Source: Nocardia lijiangensis NBRC 108240
GTDB taxonomy: Bacteria; Actinomycetota; Actinomycetes; Mycobacteriales; Mycobacteriaceae
Assembly: GCF_001613045.1 (NCBI RefSeq)
Contig: NZ_BDBP01000025.1
Coordinates: 1-64,000, forward strand
Reading direction: 5' to 3'
Length of the DNA stretch: 64,000 nucleotides
Position numbers and translations under genes: made by a program. Positions 35,014 to 43,102 of the stretch are shown here, piece after piece. Every line of letters begins with the position of its first letter. The first letter of the stretch is position 1. The notes under the pieces are model-generated. The model had not been told where the DNA came from, did not search any database, and worked only from the letters and a program-made list of their open reading frames with translations.

Positions 35014-35406
35014 CTACGGTGTTTGGCGTCTGGAATAAACAGCGGAAGCGAACGCAGCCGCGTCGCTCCGGGCGGGATCGACGGCGATCTCGTATTCAGT
35101 GCTGTCGAACGCGTCCAGCTGTACCACGGTGGTGTCGTTCTCATCGGTCGCGACGATCCGGCCCTCGATCATCTGATCGACACCGTAGGCGAACTGTTGG
35201 ATTCCGTTCCAGTCGAATGCCACTGCCCCGGCGGCCACCCTCTCCTGGAACTGGGCCCAGGTGATGCCAGTGGGTGATCGTCCGAACACCCCGTCGAAGT
35301 CCTCGACCGTCCACCGCCAGTTGTTCGGCGGGAACAACTGGAGGACATCGCGCAGGGACACCAGCGTTCGCCGGGGGGTCCACATGGGAATCGTTTCGGT
35401 GATCAT
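35014..35406 (-). CDS. Hypothetical protein (130 aa)
   Basis: Unrecognised soluble protein, acidic. It starts MITETIPMWTPRRTLVSLRD with GAGGAC upstream. It includes a Trp-rich core (FPPNNWRWTVEDFDGVFG, TWAQFQERV). It is convergent with the carboxypeptidase across the 36-base palindrome. Codon use slightly less GC-biased than housekeeping genes, in keeping with the accessory block. Confidence 0.6.
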   Translation of the reverse strand: MITETIPMWTPRRTLVSLRDVLQLFPPNNWRWTVEDFDGVFGRSPTGITWAQFQERVAAGAVAFDWNGIQQFAYGVDQMIEGRIVATDENDTTVVQLDAFDSTEYEIAVDPARSDAAAFASAVYSRRQTP

Positions 35407-35460
35407 TCGGGCGTCCTCAACGGTCCAACCGGACTGCGTCGCGATCCGATGCCGGTAAGG

Positions 35461-35877
35461 CTATGACCCTACGGGCAAGCCGTCACTCGATTTACCGACG
35501 CCCCGCCCTCGCAGCGTGCGGGCTACGACCTCGCCGAGTGGCGCGTCGGGCCGCTTCCTCCATCCAGTCGCCAACCACTTCGATCTTCTCGCCCGCAGTT
35601 CGAACTCGACTTGCTCAGCAGTTTCAAGGTCGACGTGCCCACCGGTGGCAGTGATGATTTCACGGTCGCAGCGGCGATCGACACGGTTGAGTATTCGCTT
35701 GGTACGCGGAATGTTCTTACGGGAGCTCTTGTCGTTCTCGCCGTAGTCGTTGCGGCGGTCTCGCACATAGCTGAGCGCCTTCTTCTCTTGTGGACTCCTC
35801 TGCCGGACCACCGATCTACCACTCCTCCCGTCCCAGCACCGGAGGTCAGAGTACGTACCCTGTCCGCTTGGATGCAT
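35461..35877 (-). CDS. Basic hypothetical protein (138 aa)
   Basis: Unrecognised. Strongly basic, with QEKKALSYVRDRRNDYGEND and RRCDREIITATGGHVDLETA, and a C-terminal Arg-rich tail. The start is uncertain: an ATG at 35877 is used, and the frame is open to 35925. It reads like a nucleic-acid-binding or toxin-associated accessory protein, but this is inference. It lies 54 bases upstream of the preceding minus-strand gene and could share its transcript. Confidence 0.45.
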   Translation of the reverse strand: MHPSGQGTYSDLRCWDGRSGRSVVRQRSPQEKKALSYVRDRRNDYGENDKSSRKNIPRTKRILNRVDRRCDREIITATGGHVDLETAEQVEFELRARRSKWLATGWRKRPDAPLGEVVARTLRGRGVGKSSDGLPVGS

Positions 35878-36064
35878 GCGGATTTCTGCCTGGCGCGACC
35901 CGGGCAGTCGGTTGAAAATTCTCACCGACGAGCAACGTGCATACCGGCATCCAGCTCGAACCTGTCGATCAGATCGATCGGTGACACCTCATCGACGTGT
36001 GGCACGACCGGTCACGTCGCATCGGCAGGTCCGTGCCCCCGCCTGACCCCTTTATCGTGCAGCG

Positions 36065-36604
36065 GTGACCGGTTCTTCAGAGCGTCCACTGCTATTCCTC
36101 GATGTCGATGGACCACTCATTCCGTTCGGAGCGACGCCGCAGCAGTATCCGGACGGATATCCCAGACATCAGCTGCATCTCGAACCATGGCAGGTCGAGT
36201 CGAACCCGCTGCTGGTGAGACTCAATCCCGAGCACGGGCCTCAATTGACGGCGTTGCCATGCGATCTGGTGTGGGCCACGACATGGATGGCCGACGCGAA
36301 CGAGGTGATCTCGCCGCTGATCGGCTTGCCGGAGCTTCCAGTGGTGGTCTGGCAGGAGTCCAGTGACCAGGATATGGACGAAGGTCAGTGGCTGCACTGG
36401 AAGACCCGCGACTTGGTCGGTTGGGCAGCCGGGCGCTCGTTCGTATGGGTCGACGACGAGATCACCGACTCCGATCGCGCCTGGGTGTCGGCGCATCATC
36501 GAGGACGAGCTTTGCTCCATCGCGTCGACCCCCGACGTGGCCTCACCGACGCGGACTTCGTCGCCCTCGCCGAATGGCTGAGCGCGGCCTACGGCTCTGG
36601 CTAA
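36065..36604 (+). CDS. HAD-like phosphatase-domain protein
   Basis: 179 residues. The HAD motif I is RPLLFLDVDGPLIPFG (DxDG at residues about 13-16); VWATTWMADAN carries the Thr/Ser of motif II and FVWVDDEITDSDRAWV the acidic pair of motif IV. Related actinobacterial proteins are secondary-messenger or nucleotide phosphatases of unknown substrate. GTG start at 36065. Convergent with a small membrane-protein gene. Confidence 0.75.
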   Translation: MTGSSERPLLFLDVDGPLIPFGATPQQYPDGYPRHQLHLEPWQVESNPLLVRLNPEHGPQLTALPCDLVWATTWMADANEVISPLIGLPELPVVVWQESSDQDMDEGQWLHWKTRDLVGWAAGRSFVWVDDEITDSDRAWVSAHHRGRALLHRVDPRRGLTDADFVALAEWLSAAYGSG

Positions 36605-36663
36605 CTGCCGAGTTGGGCGGCCGCGATACCGACATCGGACTGTCCGCGCTGCTCGGACTCGTC

Positions 36664-36969
36664 CTACCGCTGCTGTTCGGAACGTTGGTATGCGCGCCAA
36701 GCCTTTTGGGTCTCGGTCAATTTCGCGCGCGGGGTGCGGTTCCGGAAGTAGTTCACCACCATCAGCACCGGCAGGATGAACGCGTGGAAGAAGATCAGGT
36801 ACGAGCTGCCGTCGAAAAGGAAAGCGAGGTAGACGGCGTAGCCGAGGTAGAGCGGACCGAAGATGCCGTTCATGGTGCGTGAAGCACTGCTCTGCCCGTT
36901 CTCCATCAGTGCCATCGCGATCATGGCGATACCACTGATAGCGAGCAGACCGACATACCAATTGAACAT
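36664..36969 (-). CDS. Small membrane protein (101 aa)
   Basis: Unrecognised. Three hydrophobic segments (WYVGLLAISGIAMIAMALM; GPLYLGYAVYLAFLF; SYLIFFHAFILPVLMVVNYF) and a basic cytoplasmic tail. The ATG at 36969 follows GGGGGG. An open frame to 37143 is longer but unsupported. Confidence 0.65.
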   Translation of the reverse strand: MFNWYVGLLAISGIAMIAMALMENGQSSASRTMNGIFGPLYLGYAVYLAFLFDGSSYLIFFHAFILPVLMVVNYFRNRTPRAKLTETQKAWRAYQRSEQQR

Positions 36970-37205
36970 GGGACCCCCCCGATGCAGTTCGGACGGACCC
37001 GTTGGTCCGGCCGCGTCGGAACGATAGCACCGACTACACAACGCGACCACCGACTTATCGGGGCTGTGGACCGCTGACGGGAAGGCCTGACAGGGCGGCC
37101 GCCGGAATTCGGAAACGTGCGCGAGCGTCGGTCCGAGTGGCAATGATGTACACCTGAGTCCTCGCCGCGACGATCGGCGTACGGCATCTGCACCGGGGAG
37201 ACAGA

Positions 37206-38075
37206 GTGGTAGTAGCAGCCGATGAGGTTGTATTGAGCGACAATTGGTGGCGCGCCATCATCGCCGTGGTGGCTGTGATCGTCGGATTCGTGCTGAAGGA
37301 AGTCGCCGATCAGCTGCGTGATCGCAAGAAGGTCAAGCGCCTGACCTACAGCATGAACGTCGGTTCGACGTTGACCGATGTCCCGCAGAAGTTGGCGCAG
37401 AAGGTATCCGTGCGGTTCGGTGGCCTGCCGGTGGAAGGTCAGGTCTACGAGGTCACGTGCCGTGTCGAGAACACCGGCCACTTGGTCGTGAAAGAGGAGT
37501 ATCTGAGGTTCAGCTTTCCCGAACGCTGCCAGATTCTGGAGGCGTACGTACTCGGAGACCCGCCGCTGGAGTACGGGATCAAGGAGGCCCCGCTCGAAGG
37601 TCAGGCAGATGTCGACCAGCGGTGGGTGGTAGCGCATTTGGAGCGTCGCCAGTCGGTGAGCTTCGGTTTCCTCGTTGCGGGCCCGACGGCTACAGCGCCG
37701 CAGCTTTTCGGCCACAACGACGAGGGCGATGTCGAGCTGAACCCGAAGGGGCGGACCGCGGAGCGCGAGGACGCGTCCCATGTTCGCCCCTTGCTGACGT
37801 ATGTCCTGCTGAGCTTCTTGGTGCCGGTGTTGCCGTCCTACGAGCTGGGTGAAGCTATCAGTGGTCTGGTGCGATTGGTTCTCCTGCTTCTGACCATTCC
37901 GCACCTGTATCCGGTCGGACGCGTGCTGGCAGCCTTCCTCACCCGGGCTGACGAGCTGTCCAGCACTACTGCCGACATCATGATCAGCCACACGAGTGCC
38001 GGCGGCGACATCACCATCGCGAGCCGATCGGGCGATCTTTCCGTCGGCACATCTGCGTCGCGGCCGGAGGAGTAA
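37206..38075 (+). CDS. Membrane protein with C-terminal hydrophobic region (289 aa)
   Basis: Unrecognised. An N-terminal anchor (WWRAIIAVVAVIVGFVL) is followed by a beta-rich domain (KVSVRFGGLPVEGQVYEVTC, LVVKEEYLRFSFPE) and two C-terminal hydrophobic segments (LLTYVLLSFLVPVLP; VRLVLLLLTIPHLYPVG), then a Ser-rich end. It may be a sensor or effector at the membrane. GTG start with GGGGAG six bases upstream. Confidence 0.6.
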   Translation: MVVAADEVVLSDNWWRAIIAVVAVIVGFVLKEVADQLRDRKKVKRLTYSMNVGSTLTDVPQKLAQKVSVRFGGLPVEGQVYEVTCRVENTGHLVVKEEYLRFSFPERCQILEAYVLGDPPLEYGIKEAPLEGQADVDQRWVVAHLERRQSVSFGFLVAGPTATAPQLFGHNDEGDVELNPKGRTAEREDASHVRPLLTYVLLSFLVPVLPSYELGEAISGLVRLVLLLLTIPHLYPVGRVLAAFLTRADELSSTTADIMISHTSAGGDITIASRSGDLSVGTSASRPEE

Positions 38076-38170
38076 GAGGCGGCGTGCGAATGCACAAGGA
38101 ACGGTGGGAGATCCGCGCTCGGAAGACTTGGCGAGCCGCTCTGTGATTCTCGCCGTGGGTGTGGCGAGGC

Positions 38171-38860
38171 TCAACGGCGGGCCTGAACCACGCTCCACAA
38201 CCTCCGCGGCAAAGCGCCTTCTTCGAAGTCGTCGACCTGCCGCAGCTCCCATCCCTCGGCGAGACGGTCGACGAGGCTGCGCGGAAAGAAGTGCACCGCG
38301 AACCCGTCTTGTTCGAAGATGTCGTCACCGTGGTCGACGCCCGCGCCGTAGTGCGCGTCGCCAGTGTGGCGCACCGTGTAGAAGAAGATGCCACCCGGCC
38401 GCAGCACGCGGTGAATCTCGCGAACGAGGGCGACGATCTGTTCGCTCGACAGCGCCATGCACAGCAGCATGTGGGCGTACACAGCGTCGAACGACTCGTC
38501 GGGTAGTGGCAGCGGGTCGCGGACGTCGACGATCCCGGCTGTCAGCCCCTCGAGGGCTTCGCTGTCGGCGCGCTCGCGCAACTGGCGGAGGCCGGCGTTG
38601 CTGAAATCGGTGGCGTGGACGGTGAATCCGGCCCGGGCGAAATGCAGTGCGTCCCGGCCGTGGCCCGCGCCCAGTTCGAGGATCGTGCGAGCGCCGGCTG
38701 CTGCGAAGATCTCTGCAGCGTGTATCGCGGGCGCCGAGGGCGCCTCGCCGTACATGCTCGGATTGGCGTCGTAGGTCGACTGCCAGTGCCGACGTTGAAT
38801 GTCGCCCAGGTCGGCGGGGTTGCCGACGCCCGCCGCGTCCTCGCTCGCCATGTTCACCAT
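38171..38860 (-). CDS. Class I SAM-dependent methyltransferase
   Basis: 229 residues. Motif I is TILELGAGHGRDALHFA near residue 60, the acidic residue follows in VHATDFSN, and the post-I region has DVRDPLPLPDESFDAVY and HRVLRPGGIFFYTVRHTG (motif III). It resembles SAM-dependent methyltransferases of the thiopurine/tellurite TehB-like group. Substrate unknown. It lies behind the alcohol dehydrogenase operon, separated from it by a large hairpin. Confidence 0.86.
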   Translation of the reverse strand: MVNMASEDAAGVGNPADLGDIQRRHWQSTYDANPSMYGEAPSAPAIHAAEIFAAAGARTILELGAGHGRDALHFARAGFTVHATDFSNAGLRQLRERADSEALEGLTAGIVDVRDPLPLPDESFDAVYAHMLLCMALSSEQIVALVREIHRVLRPGGIFFYTVRHTGDAHYGAGVDHGDDIFEQDGFAVHFFPRSLVDRLAEGWELRQVDDFEEGALPRRLWSVVQARR

Positions 38861-38867
38861 TATCGTC

Positions 38868-38929
38868 GGATCGCAGGGGCGCGAGGTTCCCCCGGGCGGC
38901 CGGTGGACCGAACGACGCCTCTGCGATCC
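38868..38929 (-). terminator. Large hairpin downstream of alcohol dehydrogenase
   Basis: 14-base arms (38868-38881 GGATCGCAGGGGCG and 38916-38929), 13 of 14 pairing, around a 34-base loop. It begins 7 bases past the dehydrogenase stop and lies just before the methyltransferase start. It probably terminates the operon. Confidence 0.55.
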
Positions 38930-38935
38930 CGCGGC

Positions 38936-40066
38936 TCAGGCGGCGCCTAGCGGCGGCCGGTGCAAGACGAGCTTGGTGGTGTGCGCCCGATACGCCTCGG
39001 GTGCGTCCTCCCAGTCGGCGAGCAGCGTGGTGACCTCCTCGGCGGCGAAGCCCGTGCGAGCGACGAAGCCGAGCAGGTCCGGCAGGACCGGACGTACGTT
39101 CGAGACGCCGATTTTCAGCGTCGCGTCGTTGGCGTACATGTGCATCAGCGGCACCTTGGTCCCGGGCGGCAGGTAGTAGCCGACCGGCGCGCAGATTCCA
39201 CCCGGTTGCAGTGCGCGCAGCGCGACGTCGACACCGGCGGCGGTGGAGGTGCCTTCCACGGCCACGTCGTAGCGGCGCGCGGGCAGATCCGTGCGGCGGA
39301 GCTTGCCTTTGCGGACCGGATGCGCTCGGGCGCCGAGCTTTTCGGCGATCGCGAGCCGCTCCGGGCGATGATCGACGTAGTCGACGACCTCGGCGCCGTG
39401 CGCGACGGCCAGCCCGGCGGCGTAGAGCCCGATGCTCTGGGCGGCGCCGCCGAGGATGAGCACCGACCCGCCCGGGCGTTCGGTCAGTGCCGGGACGATG
39501 CAGCGCCACGCGTCGGCGAGGTTGTCGCTGGCGGCGGCCACCCGCAGCGGATCGAGACCTTCCGGCAGGCGCACCAGCATGTGGTCGGCGTAGGGGATAC
39601 GCAATCGGTCGGCGACCATGCCGCCCCACGGGCCGCTCGCGGGTCCGAAACCGAACGCGGCGAGCGTGCCGGCGCGGGTGGTGGCGCACTTGGCGGTGAG
39701 GCCGCGCCGGCATTCGAGGCAGTCTCCGCACGACACCGCCCACGGCACGACGACGAAGTCGCCGGGCGCGAGGCCGGTGACGTCCGCGCCGACCTCGAGC
39801 ACCTCGGCGATGCATTCGTGACCGATGCCGAACGGCCCTTGGAACGGGACCGGTCCGCAGATGGTCGCGACCACCGGGTCGATCATGCCGACGCGCATAC
39901 CGATCTGCATGACGCGTGAGACGTGGCGGTGGATCGGCAGGGTGTCCCCGTCGCAGCGGCCCGCGACGAACGGGCGAACGATCGCATCCCGCGGTCCTTG
40001 CAGCACCGGATCGGGCCGGTCCCGCCACTCGAGGTGGTGCGCGCGGATGAGCTGGAGTTCCCGCAT
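38936..40066 (-). CDS. Zinc-type alcohol dehydrogenase (MDR family)
   Basis: 376 residues. MDR fold: FGIGHECIAEVLEVGADVTG (GHE zinc/catalytic region) near residue 80, structural zinc Cys set CGDCLECRRGLTAKC near 113, and a coenzyme motif LILGGAAQSIGLYAAG near 200. It would oxidise or reduce an alcohol/aldehyde with NAD(P). It is last in a two-gene operon with the tautomerase: the stop and start overlap as TGATG at 40066. Both are presumably repressed by the TetR at 40572. Confidence 0.88.
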   Translation of the reverse strand: MRELQLIRAHHLEWRDRPDPVLQGPRDAIVRPFVAGRCDGDTLPIHRHVSRVMQIGMRVGMIDPVVATICGPVPFQGPFGIGHECIAEVLEVGADVTGLAPGDFVVVPWAVSCGDCLECRRGLTAKCATTRAGTLAAFGFGPASGPWGGMVADRLRIPYADHMLVRLPEGLDPLRVAAASDNLADAWRCIVPALTERPGGSVLILGGAAQSIGLYAAGLAVAHGAEVVDYVDHRPERLAIAEKLGARAHPVRKGKLRRTDLPARRYDVAVEGTSTAAGVDVALRALQPGGICAPVGYYLPPGTKVPLMHMYANDATLKIGVSNVRPVLPDLLGFVARTGFAAEEVTTLLADWEDAPEAYRAHTTKLVLHRPPLGAA

Positions 40067-40491
40067 CAGCCGCGCTGCCCCTGCGCCAAGGCCTTCAGTT
40101 CGGCAAAGCGGACGATATTGCCCGCTGCGCCCCAGGTGCCCTCGGGCTGTTCGTGGATGAGCACCCACACCCGCAACGCGGCGGTGGCGTCGAGGCCGGC
40201 GGCGGCCAGTACCTCCGCGGTGACCTGCTCGATGAGGCCCTGCTTGCGGCGATCGGACAGTGCGCCTTCGGGCACGGTGACATCCACCCGGAAGCGCGGC
40301 AGGTCGTCCTCCGCGTTGACGAACGCGCCCTCGGGCGTCTCGTCGATCAGACACCAGGCCTGCGCGCGGAAGAACGCCGTATCGGGCGCGCTTTCCCAGT
40401 GCAGCAGGGTGGCGGCGAGGGTCTTCTGCAGCCCGGTGCGGGCGTCGGCGGACAGGACGCCGCTGGGCAGGGTGAGCTGGATCATCGGCAT
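40066..40491 (-). CDS. Tautomerase-superfamily protein
   Basis: 141 residues starting MPMIQLTLPSGVLSADAR, so after Met removal it has the N-terminal Pro that serves as catalytic base in 4-oxalocrotonate-type tautomerases. The double-length layout, with a second strand set (RVDVTVPEGALSDRRK) and RVWVLIHEQPEGTWGAAG near the end, fits the longer Tautomerase_3/MIF-like class. The ATG at 40491 follows GGAGGT. First gene of the TetR-controlled operon with the dehydrogenase; together they suggest catabolism of a keto/enol compound. Confidence 0.82.
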   Translation of the reverse strand: MPMIQLTLPSGVLSADARTGLQKTLAATLLHWESAPDTAFFRAQAWCLIDETPEGAFVNAEDDLPRFRVDVTVPEGALSDRRKQGLIEQVTAEVLAAAGLDATAALRVWVLIHEQPEGTWGAAGNIVRFAELKALAQGQRG

Positions 40492-40504
40492 GGGAACACC
40501 TCCG

Positions 40505-40522
40505 TTATAACGACTGTTATAA
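40505..40522. promoter_or_regulatory. TetR operator 1
   Basis: TTATAACGACTGTTATAA, a near-perfect palindrome directly upstream of the tautomerase ribosome-binding site. Confidence 0.7.
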
Positions 40523-40539
40523 GTCATGGACGGTACGCT

Positions 40540-40553
40540 ATAACGGTCGTTAT
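40540..40553. promoter_or_regulatory. TetR operator 2
   Basis: ATAACGGTCGTTAT, a second copy of the same ATAACG-N2-GTTAT motif, centred 33 bases from the first (three helical turns) and immediately upstream of the TetR gene. The pair would allow cooperative repression of both directions. Confidence 0.7.
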
Positions 40554-40571
40554 GGGCAAGGGAGGTGTGTG

Positions 40572-41156
40572 ATGGCGCAGTCGGAGGCGCGGGATCGGAT
40601 GGTGGCGGGTGCGGCCGACATGCTTCGGCGGCGTGGGCTGAACGCGACCAGCGTGCGGGAACTCGCCAAACACTCAGGCGCCCCGCTGGGCTCCACCTAC
40701 CACTACTTTCCCGGCGGCAAAGCGCAGCTGGCCGCCGAGGCGGTCCGCTTCGCCGACGCCCTCACCACGCGCCGGCTGGCCAGGGAACTGCAGGCCGGGC
40801 CGGTCGCCGGGCTACGGGCATTCGTGGACATGTGGCGAAAGACCGTGCTGGACAGTGACTTCCGGGCCGGATGTCCGGTCCTGGCGGTCTCGGTGGAAGA
40901 CCAGCCCGACGAGGACGACGAACCGCGCCGTGCGGCGGCGGCGGCCTTCGAGGGGTGGACCGGGTTGCTGGCCGATTCCCTCCGCGCGCACGGCGCGACA
41001 GCGACCGTCGCCGAGCAGACCGCCACCTTGATCGTCGCCGCCCTCGAGGGCACCGTCGCGATGTGCCGGGCCCAGCGCAGCATCGAGGCGCTCGATCGGA
41101 CCGCCGACGCTTTGGAAGCCGTCGTCCGCGCCACCGTGGATTCCGCCGCGAACTGA
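40572..41156 (+). CDS. TetR-family repressor
   Basis: 194 residues. TetR helix-turn-helix: MVAGAADMLRRRGLNATS, RELAKHSGAPLGSTYHYFPG, GKAQLAAEAV. A LmrA/YxaF-like C-terminal region contains the conserved GCPVLAVSVE. The ATG at 40572 follows GGAGGT at six bases. It is divergent from the tautomerase-dehydrogenase operon with two matching operators in the 80-base gap. Confidence 0.9.
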   Translation: MAQSEARDRMVAGAADMLRRRGLNATSVRELAKHSGAPLGSTYHYFPGGKAQLAAEAVRFADALTTRRLARELQAGPVAGLRAFVDMWRKTVLDSDFRAGCPVLAVSVEDQPDEDDEPRRAAAAAFEGWTGLLADSLRAHGATATVAEQTATLIVAALEGTVAMCRAQRSIEALDRTADALEAVVRATVDSAAN

Positions 41157-41335
41157 GTCGAGGCGGGCCCCGGCCTCACCGGCACGACATCCGCGGGCCC
41201 GTCGGCCAGGCGCAGCAGATCCTCACCGTCCGCCCGCAACCGGACGCGTAGGTGTGATCGATCCGGTCCGTACCGGCGGCCGGATGCCGGTGCGCCGCCG
41301 CGGAACCCACCCGGCGTTGCCGGATCGCGGAGAGG

Positions 41336-41614
41336 TCAGTGGTGCCGGTCGATGGCCTCGGTGACCTCCCATTCGTCGGTGATGGCGAAGGCGTTCTGGG
41401 CGCGGTCTCGGGCCTCGGCGAGCAGGGCGTGGGAGTGCCTGCTGCGTTTGGTCAGCTCGTAGCGGCGAGCACCGAGGCTCGTGGTGGTCTGCAGCTCGTA
41501 GTCGAGATCGTCGATCAGGTGGTGTAGCTCCTCGATTCGCGCGAGCGTCGGCTGCTCGTCCAAGTTCTCGAGCTCGTCGATGGCGTCGCCGAATCGGTCT
41601 TCCAGACTGCGCAT
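41336..41614 (-). CDS. Small hypothetical protein (92 aa)
   Basis: Unrecognised coiled-coil-like helical protein (EDRFGDAIDELENLDEQPTL, ARIEELHHLIDDLDYELQ) with a basic centre and acidic ends. The ATG at 41614 follows GGGGAGG. No membrane span. Confidence 0.55.
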   Translation of the reverse strand: MRSLEDRFGDAIDELENLDEQPTLARIEELHHLIDDLDYELQTTTSLGARRYELTKRSRHSHALLAEARDRAQNAFAITDEWEVTEAIDRHH

Positions 41615-41831
41615 GGCGTATCCTCCCCTGTATCACTGTGTGCCCCTTGCTATCTCAGATTAAAGCCGATTCCGGTATTCGGCTGAAGATCGGAACCTGC
41701 CCGCGGACCGCCGCAGGTCGTCACCTGCGGGTAGTGCCAATTCCGGCGTGCGAGGCACGCGTTGGTTAGCATCTGACCGAAACGTGCGCGTTCGGTGTGC
41801 GGGCGGAATCTCAGCGGCGGTACGGGGGCCC

Positions 41832-42908
41832 ATGAAACAGATCTTGTTCTCGGCGATGATCGCGCTGGTGGTCTCGATCATGGTGACGCCGTTCCTGATC
41901 CAGGCGTTCGCCACCAGGAACTTCGGTCAGGAGATCCGGGTCGACGGGCCTGCCAGCCATCAGGCCAAGCGCGGCACCCCGACGATGGGTGGCATCGCCA
42001 TCCTCGCCGGTCTGTGGGCGGGGTACCTGGGCTCGCATCTGTTCGTCGGCCGCGACGGCGTGGACAGTCCGTCGGCCTCCGCGCTGCTCGTCCTCGGGCT
42101 GGCGACGGCGCTGGGTGTCGTCGGGTTCCTGGACGACTCCATCAAGCTGCGCAAACAGCGCAATCTCGGCTTGACCGCCGCGGGCAAGTACGTCGGCCAG
42201 CTCAGCGCCGCCGTGCTCTTCGGCGTGCTGGCGCTGCGCTTCCCCGACAGCACCGGGCTGACGCCTGCCAGCAGGCACCTGTCCTATGTCCGGGATTTCA
42301 CCGCGGTGTCGTTGGGGCTGATCGTCTTTCTGCTCGTCGTCTGCTTTCTCGTGGTGGCCTGGTCCAACGCCGTGAACATCACCGACGGCCTCGACGGGCT
42401 CGCGGCCGGATCGATGAGCTTCGCGCTCGGCGCCTACGTGATCATCACGTTCTGGCAGTACACCAACGCGTGCGCGACCGCGCCCGCCCCCGGCTGCTAC
42501 GAGGTGCGCGACCCGCTCGATCTGGCGATGGTGTGCGCCGCGGGCGTCGGCGCGTGCATCGGGTTCCTCTGGTGGAACGCCGCACCGGCGAAGATCTTCA
42601 TGGGCGACACCGGTTCGCTGGCGCTGGGCGGCCTGCTGGCCGGGCTCTCGATCACGACCCGCACCGAGGTGCTGATGGCGGTGGTCGGCGCGCTGTTCTG
42701 CGCCGAGATCCTCTCGGTGCTGCTCCAGATCGTCGTCTTCCGCACGACGGGCCGCCGCTTCTTCAAGATGGCGCCGTTCCACCACCATTTCGAACTCAGC
42801 AACTGGGCCGAAACCACGGTGATCATCCGCTTCTGGTTGCTGGCCGGAATTGCCGCGGCCATCGGCCTCATGCTCTTCTACGGCGAATACCTGGCCGTCG
42901 TCGGATGA
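41832..42908 (+). CDS. mraY: Phospho-MurNAc-pentapeptide transferase, stand-alone mraY
   Basis: 358 residues with about ten hydrophobic segments, the usual MraY size. It transfers phospho-MurNAc-pentapeptide to undecaprenyl phosphate (lipid I). Active-site landmarks are intact: [16 protein letters not shown] (DDxxK) near residue 104, [10 protein letters not shown] near 185, [14 protein letters not shown] near 260, and [11 protein letters not shown] near 315. None of murE, murF, murD or ftsW is nearby, so this is a second or relocated mraY. The ATG at 41832 is used; the frame is open to 41748. A cruciform-type repeat follows. Confidence 0.9.
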   Translation: MKQILFSAMIALVVSIMVTPFLIQAFATRNFGQEIRVDGPASHQAKRGTPTMGGIAILAGLWAGYLGSHLFVGRDGVDSPSASALLVLGLATALGVVGFLDDSIKLRKQRNLGLTAAGKYVGQLSAAVLFGVLALRFPDSTGLTPASRHLSYVRDFTAVSLGLIVFLLVVCFLVVAWSNAVNITDGLDGLAAGSMSFALGAYVIITFWQYTNACATAPAPGCYEVRDPLDLAMVCAAGVGACIGFLWWNAAPAKIFMGDTGSLALGGLLAGLSITTRTEVLMAVVGALFCAEILSVLLQIVVFRTTGRRFFKMAPFHHHFELSNWAETTVIIRFWLLAGIAAAIGLMLFYGEYLAVVG

Positions 42909-42956
42909 GGCGGTGCGTCGCCTGCGCCCCAATCGCAGGCGGAGTCCTCACAGGCC

Positions 42957-43002
42957 GTTCATACGCTTCGCAGGGGTTGCAACCTGTGCGAAGCGTATGA
43001 AC
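42957..43002. terminator. 16-bp stem cruciform after mraY
   Basis: Perfect 16-base arms (GTTCATACGCTTCGCA and its complement) with a 14-base loop that itself contains the palindrome GGTTGCAACC. It terminates mraY or isolates it from the next gene; no T-tract. Confidence 0.65.
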
Positions 43003-43102
43003 GCTATGCGAGGTTGCCGCCGGGGGGCGATGTCGTTGTCTCGCAGCGGGATCGGGGGCGCGCTGCTAGAGTCGCGGCCGAGCCTGAGGGAGGTGAGGCT
43101 TG

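Noticed and set aside
41160..41250. Minus-strand peptide-like frame between TetR and the 92-aa gene
   Set aside because: Looks peptide-like but has no start or ribosome-binding site and continues only as antisense of the TetR gene.
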